Origin: Mucilaginibacter dorajii
Lineage (GTDB): Bacteria; Bacteroidota; Bacteroidia; Sphingobacteriales; Sphingobacteriaceae
DNA: 64,000 nucleotides
Direction: 5' to 3'
NCBI RefSeq assembly: GCF_024808255.1
Contig: NZ_JANTYS010000020.1
Location: 1-64,000, forward strand
In this document: one piece after another, positions 45,101-52,869 of the stretch
Numbering within the stretch: the first letter of the stretch is position 1
How the letters are laid out: each line of letters opens with the position of its first letter
Made by a program: the position numbers and the translations under genes
Notes under the pieces: model-generated
What the model saw: only the letters and a program-made list of their open reading frames with translations
Told to the model about the DNA's origin: nothing
Database searches by the model: none

Positions 45101-45242
45101 TAAAATTGGGGATGGGGTTAGGATCAGAAAAAGGATAACTGGTGATGGTTTTGTTATACTCCTTAACACTTGCCTCCTGTTGGGCCAAAGCCCGCCCTGC
45201 TCCCATGCAAAAGCACAGGACTATCAGCCATTGTTTCTTCAT
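42141..45242 (-). CDS. DUF5107 domain protein with TPR repeats
   Basis: 1033 aa with signal peptide (about 1-20). Residues about 35-340 form a large beta-rich DUF5107-type domain resembling galactose-mutarotase-like sandwiches (ENQYIRLTIMPQIGGKIW is its usual opening). Residues about 455-1000 are a chain of TPR units (for example AKTALSINTNDGAANYYYG). No catalytic residues can be assigned. It lies 9 bases downstream of the TIM-barrel gene, so the two form one transcript; a role in sensing or handling sugars is inferred only from company. Confidence 0.8.
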   Translation of the reverse strand: MKKQWLIVLCFCMGAGRALAQQEASVKEYNKTITSYPFSDPNPIPNFTNVYPYFRYDGFTDKPVQKEWKIVELENQYIRLTIMPQIGGKIWSAIEKSTGKPIVYENHVIKFRDIAMRGPWTSGGIEPNYGIIGHTPNSVTPVDYLTRKNADGSVSCIISVLDLLTSTTWTMEVNLPKDKAYFTTKSFWYNSTPIEEPYYHWMNTGIKTKDNLQYIFPGTNYLGHQGEYSDWPINKQNGKDISFYDNNNFGGYKSYHVFGKYTDFFGAYWHDDDFGMARYGGHEDKAGKKIWIWGLSNQGMIWEKLLTDNDGQYSEIQSGRLFNQTSPKSTFTPFKHKSFAPGASDTWTEYWYPVMKTKGFVQANNYGALNVKAAGGWLKLYFNPVQQTDDVLEVKQGDKVIYSKKLTLNPLQIFTDSIKADAKDVVVTLGSNKLIYNSKPDADNLNRPLDLPKDFDWNSVYGLYTQGKELMDQKMYPEAETKLKEALSKDPYYLPALVQTAVLLYHNMRYTEALSYAKTALSINTNDGAANYYYGVSNTQLGNITDAKDGFDIASLSVEYRNTAYSALGSLYLKEKNYPKALEFTSRALDFNRYDIGALQVQAIAYRRLKDVKNATTVLDTILAYEPLSHFVAFEKYLLQSTEANKTAFNSMVRNEQPIESYLDLADSYYKNGCITESEQVLQLSPVNVLVNYRLAFLAQQQGKSYNELLTKGNSLTAAFVFPFRNSDEDVLQWAVQQSNSWKPKYFLALLYKDRNRIEESKKLFAQCGNEPDFAPFYAARAAMQIGATDLADLNMAVKLDKGWRYNKLLGEYYINHNQYADALAIVEPFYKTHADNYIIGILYAKTLLLNKRYNDCGKLLSRINILPFEGATIGRELYRETELMQAAQKMKTKNYAAALTFIKEAKNWPANLGVGKPYAENVDERLEDWMSYQCYLKQGNTIEANKFLQKITDFKPKIENTVSNFLPANDLVTAWAIEKLQDKAAAVNWLNAEVKQYPDDQVLQWVKAVFESGRYQQTELSDPGIRILRELI

Positions 45243-45251
45243 CAGCTTAGC

Positions 45252-48239
45252 TTATTTAATGATCAATAACCAACCTTTTCCTTTTTCAACCGGGATCCTG
45301 TCATTCAAACCGAATGTTTTGGCCGACTGAAAGCTTTTGATTTCGGGTGCAGTGATAGTAGCTTTAGTTGGATCAATACCAAGTTTATTCCAGTCGATAG
45401 CCAGTTTAAAATCGGTATCGGCATCTTCCCAGCTTGCTATTGCAACCATAACTGCTCCTGCCTTTTTGTACACAGTTGCAATCACTTTGGCTTTATCTGT
45501 TTTTACGGGATTATCCTCAACCCAATAGCCAATCATCTTTGTACCCTTCATGCCAAAGTTATCCCAGGCCTTCCATATCGGGCGCGGATCAGCACCGTCG
45601 CTCCATGGCATCCGGTTAGTCATTCCGTAAACCATACCACGCCATTTATTGCCGCCGCCCTGCAGCATTTCGCCCATTAAACCAAAAGGGATTCCACTTA
45701 CTTCGGTCAGGAAGAAATCAGGATCGTTCTTCTCGTAATCAAAATACTCACCAAACCACAAGCGGTTCAGGTATGGGAAATGCTCCATGTACAGATTTGC
45801 GCTATTGTTAAAACCGTCGCTTTTATTGTATTGATTGGCCGAGTGAAGATCGATAATCCCGGGGTGCCCGTCTTTAGTCAACACGCGTTTAACACGTTTC
45901 ATGGTTACACGGTCAAAGGCTACGTCATCTAAATAAATACCATCAATACCTACGTTTTGGGTAAGCCAGTTCATGCCTTCCACATAGTAATTATGCCAAC
46001 GGTTCATACCGCTGTTAATGATGGCGGCATCCTTAATTTCGGGAACAAACCAGGCAGCAATGTAGTCGTCGCCAACGTGCTCCTGTAACCAGCTAAAGCC
46101 GCCGCCTTTACCTGGTGAATAAATTTCATGACCTAAGCTGCGTAAAGCAAAAGTTTCATAAGCATGGTTTGATAACTCACGGATGGTATTATAAATTTTC
46201 ACCTTTAAACCTGCCGCGTGTGCCGAATCGTCATAAGCCTTCATTTTTTGCCAGGCGATGAACGGGTAGTTTATAGTTGGATTGATAGCAGTAGCATGGT
46301 GAATATTGATTAACGTAGCACCTGCATCCTTTATGGTATCAATAGGCTTATACGCGTGATAAAAGCGGGTAGCCCATTGAAAATCGGTATTAATGGTGTG
46401 GAATGGCGTAACGAGCAAAGTAAAATTATAATACAACTCCTCGCCTTTTTTCAAGTCCCTTGCGCCGCTATAATTGTTTACCAATACGGCTTTGCCGTCA
46501 TCGGCTATTTTGATGCCTCCTTTGTTATCATTGCCCCATGATGACGGCAATATCAACGGTTTTTGCAGGTAGAAATTGGTATTTAGCGGACGAACATATT
46601 TTTCATCGCGCAGCGAATACTGCAAACCACCGTTTACATTACCAACCCAGGCACCATCCTGGTTTTTATGGGCAACATCCCATTTCCATTCAAAATTCTC
46701 TGGCCGGTAGCCCCCTTTTTGGCCAAGGCCAATCATGTATTTAGCGTAATCCTTTTTAAAGGGAATATGCATGGTAATATCTTTTAAGCTCACATCCTGC
46801 AGGGCTTTTACTTTTACAGTGTAGGCGATAAACCCATCAAACTCCAATGAAGCAGTCACCGTCATTTGCAGGGAATCATTTGCGCTAATGGCTGTCCACT
46901 GTACGGTTCCGGCTTCTTTTTTGGTGAACTGTACACCCTGGCTTTTCAGGTTAATTTTGTTACCGGCCGCATTTATAAAATGAAAGTGGATACCTTCTGT
47001 TAACAGGTTATTAGGAACCGTTGCATATTCCGTCATTTCGGGCGTAAAGTAGGTTTGGATCTGTTTAGGGAAACCATCGCTATTAACTTCTATTTTCCGG
47101 CCTAATAAACTCACGGTATTACCATTTACAGCCAGCGGCGTATAAGGTGCAATAACGGTATTTTGCTGTGCCATGGTAGAGTTAAGCCAGCCAAGGCGGG
47201 TCATTTTATAGGGTTCACTTACACCGCCATCTTTTAATGTCTTGCTACTAACTTTAATTGAAATTGATACAACCTTTGGTGCCTGTCCTACTACGCTGAT
47301 GGTAGCCTTACCAGTATAGGTTGATGGCAAAGCAGATGAAGGCACATCAACGCCGCACCATAAGGCCTGGATCTCGCCCTGCGCTACGTTTACAGTTTTG
47401 GTTAATGGTTTCGCATCATAGGTAGTACCACCAGTATTAATACAAAATAAAGCTGATGCCGGGATGGTTTTACCTGTTGGCGAAGTAAGGTTGCTAAATG
47501 TAACCTTCACATCCTGGATGTTTTGCAAAGCGTAAATACCCAACTGAAAAGCAAAGTTTTCACCGCGCGCGGCTGTGCCTGTATATTTAGCTTGCGGACC
47601 AAGCTCTATCCATCGTTGTGGCAGGTCTTTGGTCATACGGATAGAATTAAGCCTATCCTCCGGAAAAACCAGGAATGCCGTTGAGCTATTCTTTTTGATC
47701 AGCGCATCGGTTTCTGCTTTTGTGGCGATAACTTCCATTGGGTAAAAGCTATTGAAGGCATCTATGGACTGAAACTCTTTTACCATTGCCGTTTGTACAT
47801 TAGTGGCAGAGCTTACTCTGCTCAACCAGTCCTGCGACGCGGTATTTTCGGGTTTTAAATAAACTCCCTTGGGATAATTAGACCTGCCTTCATTTTTGTA
47901 AGGCATATAATACACGTAGTAAGTACCCTTACCCGACGTTGACTCAAAAACGATCTCGCCCGATTCGCGGTTTATTGTAACCGTTTTTACGTTGGTGATC
48001 TTCCGTTTTGTTTGCGCATCCTGGATGATGATCCTTTTGCCTTCAGGATCGTTATCCCTTCTTCTCCATGGGATGATCACTTTGGCAATATTACTTGTGC
48101 CGTTAAAGGTCACTATCACACGGTGGTTTCCTAATGAATCGGGCAGCCAGCATTTGTCGCAATTGGTATACGGTATTTTTTGTGCCGAAGCAGTAAAACC
48201 GGCTAACAGGAAAATGATGGCAAAAAATTGTTTTTTCAT
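45252..48239 (-). CDS. large secreted glycoside-hydrolase-like protein (DUF6067/GH123-related?)
   Basis: 995 aa with signal peptide (about 1-19). N-terminal half is beta-rich, with an early PYTNCDKCWLPDSLGNHRV segment. The C-terminal half looks like a TIM barrel: HHATAINPTINYPF, KVKIYNTIREL, the DGIYLDDVAFDR segment with paired Asp, and IDLHSANQYN. The layout resembles glycoside hydrolases annotated as DUF6067 or GH123-related, but I could not confirm the family. First gene of the unit with DUF5107. It was probably exported to act on a complex glycan. Confidence 0.6.
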   Translation of the reverse strand: MKKQFFAIIFLLAGFTASAQKIPYTNCDKCWLPDSLGNHRVIVTFNGTSNIAKVIIPWRRRDNDPEGKRIIIQDAQTKRKITNVKTVTINRESGEIVFESTSGKGTYYVYYMPYKNEGRSNYPKGVYLKPENTASQDWLSRVSSATNVQTAMVKEFQSIDAFNSFYPMEVIATKAETDALIKKNSSTAFLVFPEDRLNSIRMTKDLPQRWIELGPQAKYTGTAARGENFAFQLGIYALQNIQDVKVTFSNLTSPTGKTIPASALFCINTGGTTYDAKPLTKTVNVAQGEIQALWCGVDVPSSALPSTYTGKATISVVGQAPKVVSISIKVSSKTLKDGGVSEPYKMTRLGWLNSTMAQQNTVIAPYTPLAVNGNTVSLLGRKIEVNSDGFPKQIQTYFTPEMTEYATVPNNLLTEGIHFHFINAAGNKINLKSQGVQFTKKEAGTVQWTAISANDSLQMTVTASLEFDGFIAYTVKVKALQDVSLKDITMHIPFKKDYAKYMIGLGQKGGYRPENFEWKWDVAHKNQDGAWVGNVNGGLQYSLRDEKYVRPLNTNFYLQKPLILPSSWGNDNKGGIKIADDGKAVLVNNYSGARDLKKGEELYYNFTLLVTPFHTINTDFQWATRFYHAYKPIDTIKDAGATLINIHHATAINPTINYPFIAWQKMKAYDDSAHAAGLKVKIYNTIRELSNHAYETFALRSLGHEIYSPGKGGGFSWLQEHVGDDYIAAWFVPEIKDAAIINSGMNRWHNYYVEGMNWLTQNVGIDGIYLDDVAFDRVTMKRVKRVLTKDGHPGIIDLHSANQYNKSDGFNNSANLYMEHFPYLNRLWFGEYFDYEKNDPDFFLTEVSGIPFGLMGEMLQGGGNKWRGMVYGMTNRMPWSDGADPRPIWKAWDNFGMKGTKMIGYWVEDNPVKTDKAKVIATVYKKAGAVMVAIASWEDADTDFKLAIDWNKLGIDPTKATITAPEIKSFQSAKTFGLNDRIPVEKGKGWLLIIK

Positions 48240-48442
48240 GGTATAAATTTAATCAGTACTTCTGTATTTACATCTACCCGCGTCATGCCGAATTTATTTC
48301 GGCATCTCACAGGACAGGTTTACTTCATGCCGCATATTTAGCATGTAGGGTCCTGAAACAAGTTCAGGATGGCTTCCGTTTTATAACTACTATATCAATT
48401 ATGTCATTGCTTCGTTCTTATGATGTTTTGTGAAAAATGTTT

Positions 48443-48529
48443 GTCATCCTGAGGAACGAAGGATCTATTCTACGCCATGCCTGTTTGCCCTGGAAGTTCG
48501 CGAATAGATGCTTCGTTCCTCAGCATGAC
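48443..48529. repeat. MITE-like palindrome, 28-base arms
   Basis: Arms 48443-48470 (begins GTCATCCTGAGGAACGAAGG) and 48502-48529 are reverse complements with two mismatches. The 31-base loop contains TGTTTGCCCTGG. It is followed at 48577-48603 by a tail shared with 51204-51230. Related to the element at 51069-51159. Confidence 0.8.
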
Positions 48530-48576
48530 AAGATGGAGAGGATAGTTTGACATGTCATTTTCACCTTCAAAGGCCA

Positions 48577-48603
48577 CCGGATTTTACAACTTGCAATGAC
48601 ATA
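48577..48603. repeat. 27-base direct repeat, left copy
   Basis: CCGGATTTTACAAC then TTGCAATGACATA; differs by one base from 51204-51230, same orientation. With the palindromes it brackets the two-gene cytochrome/sulfotransferase unit. Confidence 0.75.
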
Positions 48604-48612
48604 TTATTTGGC

Positions 48613-49635
48613 CTAAATGGCCGGCGTTATCCCCTTCCCTTCCCAGTAATCAATAATGGGTTTGTATGGGCCGTATTTATGTTGTTGTTCTGAGAAAGGG
48701 TCTTTAAACGGCCCTTTATCGTAATCTATCGCTTTTTCTTCGTGATTAGGGTAATCTTCCTCCTTGGTTGTTTTGGCAGCCGGGCGTTTGTGTATTTTAT
48801 CGTCGTTTACAAAAGCGGCAATATCCAAAGCTTCGGCATCGGTAAGGAATGGTTTGCCCGGTGTTGTTTTATCATAAGGCATGTTGCCTTTTAACCACTG
48901 TGCCAGTTTAACCACACGGTGCATACTTGAACCCGGCCTGTAAGCCAATAAACCCCATACCGGCGGATACTTGTAAGTTACCTGGTCAAATCTCATTTTG
49001 CCTTCGCCATTGGCGGCATGGCAGCGTTGGCAATGCTCAATATACAGTTTTTCGCCATTTTCCGGCGATGCCGCATGATCCGGCAACTCAACAAGCATAT
49101 TTTTAAGTCCTTTGGTTTTTGCATCTATCTGGGTAGAATCACTCAGAAATTTCAGGTAAGCCATAATGGAAATCATTTCCTTGCTATCCAACGGTAATGG
49201 CCGGCCTAAATTGGGGCGCATTACGCAGTTGTTGATCCGCTCGGCCAATGACAGTATCCTGCCTTCACGGGCACGGTATTGCGGATAATCCCTAAACGCC
49301 CTCACCAGGTTAAACGCGTACGGCCTTGCACCGGCGTCGCGGTGGCAATTGGTACAATTCATTTTATTGCCTGTGTAATGACCATTAATACCATCCGGAC
49401 CAATGTAATACGCCGTATGCAACATCAGCTCGCGACCATATTTAACGGCTGCGCCATATTTGCCGCCAGGCATTTTTGAGGTATCAACACTAACCACGCT
49501 ATCAGCATGGGCAATTAACGAGTCTATTGCAACCCCTTCGGCTTTGTTGCCGTTGCAGGAGCTTAACAGCTGCATGGCGTTGGCCAGTACAAATATCCCG
49601 AACAGGAAAAATATATAGGTATATCTCTTTTTCAT
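48613..49635 (-). CDS. dihaem c-type cytochrome, TsdA (thiosulfate dehydrogenase)-like
   Basis: 340 aa, lipoprotein-type signal (LLSSC, Cys27). Two haem sites: CTNCH (Cys94, Cys97, His98) and CQRCH (Cys202, Cys205, His206). Between them, ERINNCVMRPNLGRPLP supplies Cys137, which lies 39 residues after the first haem His; in TsdA a cysteine at a similar spacing is the unusual axial ligand of haem 1. TsdA joins two thiosulfates to tetrathionate in the periplasm. Four bases separate it from the aryl-sulfotransferase gene, so the two are co-transcribed. The true substrate is untested. Confidence 0.75.
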   Translation of the reverse strand: MKKRYTYIFFLFGIFVLANAMQLLSSCNGNKAEGVAIDSLIAHADSVVSVDTSKMPGGKYGAAVKYGRELMLHTAYYIGPDGINGHYTGNKMNCTNCHRDAGARPYAFNLVRAFRDYPQYRAREGRILSLAERINNCVMRPNLGRPLPLDSKEMISIMAYLKFLSDSTQIDAKTKGLKNMLVELPDHAASPENGEKLYIEHCQRCHAANGEGKMRFDQVTYKYPPVWGLLAYRPGSSMHRVVKLAQWLKGNMPYDKTTPGKPFLTDAEALDIAAFVNDDKIHKRPAAKTTKEEDYPNHEEKAIDYDKGPFKDPFSEQQHKYGPYKPIIDYWEGKGITPAI

Positions 49636-49638
49636 TCG

Positions 49639-51048
49639 TTAATCAGCTAAAGGTTTTAAATAAGGATCAAGCTGGGCATACCTGATAAACCCGGCACGAT
49701 ATGTTGGTACCGATGTTTCCATCGTCCATTGTAAAACGCCCTTGGTATTGGCCAGTACAATAATGTGCCTTTTGGAGCAGCAAACCAGTGTGGTAGTATC
49801 GTTGACTAAATATGCGCTCCCCATCCTTCCGTTAAAGATCTGTTTAGGGAGCTGAAAGTGCATAGCTATCTGAGCGGTTTTGGCCTGCTCATTCACTTTC
49901 ATGGCAAATACACCGCTCTGGTGCTTTTCAACACCGTTATCAAAAAACATCAGGTCGCCGTGCTGGTTAATATGGGCTGCGTGCGCCTGGGTAAAATTAC
50001 ATTCGGCAGGCAGGGCAATATCACCGCCTTTTCCAAACTTGTAGATCACTTTACCGGTAGTGGCATTAATTTTCCAGATCTGCCCGTTATTGTAAAACGA
50101 CATGAGGTAGTTACCGTCTGTATCATAATTAAGACTGTTGGCGTGCATCCAGTCTTTTTTTGTTTTAAGCAGATGTGGGTCTTTTAACGGATCGAGCACA
50201 TTGAACACACTCCATCGGTAAATTTCTTTACCCGTTTTATCCATCACCAAAATGCCGTCGCCATTAACAGTATCTTTTTTGCTACCGCCAACTTTGGTTA
50301 AATCCATAATCTTTTGATCGACAAAAAGAGTGACTAACTGGCCTTTGTTATTTTTCAGAATTTCGTGGTGAATGGTTTGTTTAAAATCGGCATCACCCTT
50401 TTTGAGATGTAACAAAGTATCACCCGCTAAATCGATTTCTAATATCTCGCTGCCATAGCTGGTAGGCTCGTCATTACGGCCAAGTATGGATAACAAGGTG
50501 TTGTCTTTTGTAAAGTTGATCACCTTAAAACCGAGCCTGTCAATCATATGGTACCACCTGATGCGGCCTTTATAATCAACCAGGTAAGCAACACCGGGGG
50601 CATATCGTTTGTTGATGAGCATTAAACCATCTTTAAAAACAGGCGGCAATGCCGCCTTATCGGCTGTTTTGGCATTAAACTGATCCTGCAAAAAAAGCGG
50701 CAACTCATGCGATTTAAAGGTGTAGATTTTGCTTATCGTTTTTTTACCATCGGCAACCGTTACAATATCGTAAGAGTAAGCTGTATTGGGGGTGATGTTG
50801 CATAGCACGAAAGAATGGGCGTCCGCGTTTTTTGATACCACCGAAGTGTATTTTTTACCCGCGCTGCTGTCGGCCCAATATTCGGCATAAACATCGGCCT
50901 TGCGGGTGGTGGTAACGTCAATCCTGATTTTCAGGTCGTTATTTTTATGCAGGCCTAAGTGGATCTCCTTAACCGTTACCGGCGCGTTACAGCCTGTCAA
51001 TATCACCGCAGTAAGTAACACTATAAAATAACTGAAGCTATATCTCAT
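49639..51048 (-). CDS. aryl-sulfotransferase (ASST)-like lipoprotein
   Basis: 469 aa lipoprotein (ILTGC, Cys20). A fibronectin-like N-terminus (about 25-115) leads to a beta-propeller with ASST motifs: KQTIHHEILKN, DWMHANSLNYD, and TQAHAAHINQHGDLMFFDNG, which supply the conserved histidines. ASST enzymes move sulfate between phenolic compounds without PAPS. It is first in the minus-strand pair with the TsdA-like cytochrome; the pairing hints at sulfur chemistry on aryl sulfates, which is inference. Whole unit sits between matching repeats. Confidence 0.82.
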   Translation of the reverse strand: MRYSFSYFIVLLTAVILTGCNAPVTVKEIHLGLHKNNDLKIRIDVTTTRKADVYAEYWADSSAGKKYTSVVSKNADAHSFVLCNITPNTAYSYDIVTVADGKKTISKIYTFKSHELPLFLQDQFNAKTADKAALPPVFKDGLMLINKRYAPGVAYLVDYKGRIRWYHMIDRLGFKVINFTKDNTLLSILGRNDEPTSYGSEILEIDLAGDTLLHLKKGDADFKQTIHHEILKNNKGQLVTLFVDQKIMDLTKVGGSKKDTVNGDGILVMDKTGKEIYRWSVFNVLDPLKDPHLLKTKKDWMHANSLNYDTDGNYLMSFYNNGQIWKINATTGKVIYKFGKGGDIALPAECNFTQAHAAHINQHGDLMFFDNGVEKHQSGVFAMKVNEQAKTAQIAMHFQLPKQIFNGRMGSAYLVNDTTTLVCCSKRHIIVLANTKGVLQWTMETSVPTYRAGFIRYAQLDPYLKPLAD

Positions 51049-51068
51049 TTTATTAATTTTAATCCAAT

Positions 51069-51159
51069 TATGTCATTGCGAGGAACGAAGCAATCTCGTA
51101 GTTATGCTTATTCGCCCTGTAGTACTACGAGATTGCCGCGCTGCGCTCGCAATGACATA
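51069..51159. repeat. MITE-like palindrome flanking the sulfotransferase unit
   Basis: Arms 51069-51102 (begins TATGTCATTGCGAGGAACGA) and 51124-51159 pair at both ends (14 and 12 bases) with an asymmetric middle. The loop contains TTATTCGCCCTG, close to the loop word of the element at 48443-48529. The outer word TGTCATTGCGAGGAACGAAG is a well-known type of intergenic palindrome in this phylum. Confidence 0.8.
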
Positions 51160-51203
51160 GTTTTATATTTGCTTCGTGCCTACCCATGACAACTTTAAAA
51201 TCC

Positions 51204-51230
51204 CCGGATTTTACAACTCGCAATGACATA
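51204..51230. repeat. 27-base direct repeat, right copy
   Basis: CCGGATTTTACAAC then TCGCAATGACATA; one mismatch to 48577-48603, same orientation, 2.6 kb apart. Confidence 0.75.
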
Positions 51231-51307
51231 GTGTTTATGCCTTCTCTCCAAAATAGCGATGGGCATACACCCATCGCTAACAAACAACTCAATCAATCAA
51301 AAAAGTC

Positions 51308-52828
51308 TTATTGCTGCCTGCCCGCGTTACTCAAATTAGGATTAATTTGAGTTTGGCTAAGCGGATAAGGGAAAAACTCATCGCGCGGCAGTTGTACTGT
51401 TTGCGTTTGGCCTGTGCGTTTCAGATAGGCGTTTACAACTACATCATATTTACCAAATCTTTTTAAATCGGCTCTTCTTTTACCCTCATAGTATAACTCC
51501 CATCCACGTTCCTGTAACAATGCATCACGGAATGTTGATTGGGTAAGTGTCGAAGCCACCAGTTGTTTAGCATGTGAGCGGGCTTTTACCTGGTTCACTA
51601 AAGCAACAGCTTCGGCAGTTGGGCCGCCAAGTTCGTTCAGGGCTTCTGCCCTGCTTAGCAATACATCGGCATAGCGTAAAATATCAACACTGTGGCCATC
51701 ATAATAGGTGTTTGCACCGTTTGGATCGGCATATTTCATGGTAGCCACATCTGGCATATATAATACACCGGCAGGGGCTGTAGCACCCGGTGATGGCTCT
51801 TCTTTATGGGTTAAACCATCCACACCATCATATTGGGTAAAAAACATTTTTTTACGATCGTCCTCATCACCATAGCTGTGATAAAAATCCCAGGTTACGG
51901 CATAATACTGCCACCTATCTGTAAGATAGGGATGGCTAAGCGGACCAAAGTGATTTAACAGTTCGGTACCGTTCACATTCGCATCGCTCAATACCGAAAA
52001 AATATTTTCAGAACACCAGGTATTGGCTTCTTTAAATAAGCCGGCATAGCTTGGGTAAAGCTGGTAAATATTTAAATCTATTACCTGTTTGGTTAAGTCG
52101 GCCGCTTTTTGCCATTGGTGTTGACGCAGGTATATTTTTGCCAGTAAAAACGTGGCTGCCCCTTTTGTGGCCCGGCCAACATCATTGGTACTGTAAATAT
52201 CGCTCTTGCTGTAATCTACAGGCAATACGGTAATGGCATTTTGCAAATCGGCAATCATCAGGGCATCAACATCGGCAACCGGAGATGGCGATGTTTTAGC
52301 TGTATAATTGGGATTGGCAATATCCTTTTCGGTATTTAAAATTACCGGGCCCCACGAATCGGTAAGATCGGAATAAGCGATGGCGCGTAGAAATTTCATT
52401 TCGGCCAAAAACTGGCTTTTTTGAGCAGCGCTAATAGTGGTCATGGCCGATATATTGTATATAGCGTTATTGGCGTTGGCCACCAGTTTATATATCTGCC
52501 TGTAATCCTCACCTATAAGTCCGTTAGCCGAGTTCCATTGAATATTGGAAAGCTGACCAGGATCGCCCGTGTAACTGCAATGGGCCACATCTGTTGTAAG
52601 ATCGGTAAGCGCAAAGTGGCGCACTGTCCAATAATCAAAGTTATCGCCTACCGAAGGACCTTTAAGCCGGGCATAAACGGCGTTAACCGCCGCGATAGCA
52701 TCAGATTTTGTTAAAAAAGCGTTTTGGCTGGTCAAGCTGCTATAGATCTTGGGCTCCAGGCTTGATTTGTTGCAGGAAAATGCGGAAAATACCGCCGCTG
52801 CCAGGAGTATAATATTATATTTTTTCAT
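51308..52828 (-). CDS. SusD/RagB-type nutrient-binding lipoprotein
   Basis: 506 aa from the ATG at 52828, which leads straight into a lipoprotein signal (FSAFSC, Cys19). The frame begins at 52870, but that would add 14 residues overlapping the SusC stop. Standard SusD features: FLTKSDAIAAVNAVYARLK, LRAIAYSDLTDSWGPVIL and the C-terminal LLQERGWELYYEGKRRADLKRFG segment read in parts. It binds glycan for the SusC encoded upstream. Last gene of the LacI-operator-controlled transport pair. Confidence 0.92.
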   Translation of the reverse strand: MKKYNIILLAAAVFSAFSCNKSSLEPKIYSSLTSQNAFLTKSDAIAAVNAVYARLKGPSVGDNFDYWTVRHFALTDLTTDVAHCSYTGDPGQLSNIQWNSANGLIGEDYRQIYKLVANANNAIYNISAMTTISAAQKSQFLAEMKFLRAIAYSDLTDSWGPVILNTEKDIANPNYTAKTSPSPVADVDALMIADLQNAITVLPVDYSKSDIYSTNDVGRATKGAATFLLAKIYLRQHQWQKAADLTKQVIDLNIYQLYPSYAGLFKEANTWCSENIFSVLSDANVNGTELLNHFGPLSHPYLTDRWQYYAVTWDFYHSYGDEDDRKKMFFTQYDGVDGLTHKEEPSPGATAPAGVLYMPDVATMKYADPNGANTYYDGHSVDILRYADVLLSRAEALNELGGPTAEAVALVNQVKARSHAKQLVASTLTQSTFRDALLQERGWELYYEGKRRADLKRFGKYDVVVNAYLKRTGQTQTVQLPRDEFFPYPLSQTQINPNLSNAGRQQ

Positions 52829-52869
52829 TTGCTTTATTTTTTGTTGATCCGTTTGATGGATGATTTTCA

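Larger units (their letters stand above)
48240..48612. other. repeat-filled gap upstream of the glycosidase-like gene
   Basis: 373 bases. Besides the long palindrome (48443-48529), it holds a TCATGCCGAATTTATTTCGGCAT-type stem near 48282-48303 and a TCCTGAAACAAGTTCAGGA stem near 48350-48369, both familiar Bacteroidota dispersed palindromes, plus a conserved 27-base tail at 48577-48603. No ORF is seen. Confidence 0.65.
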
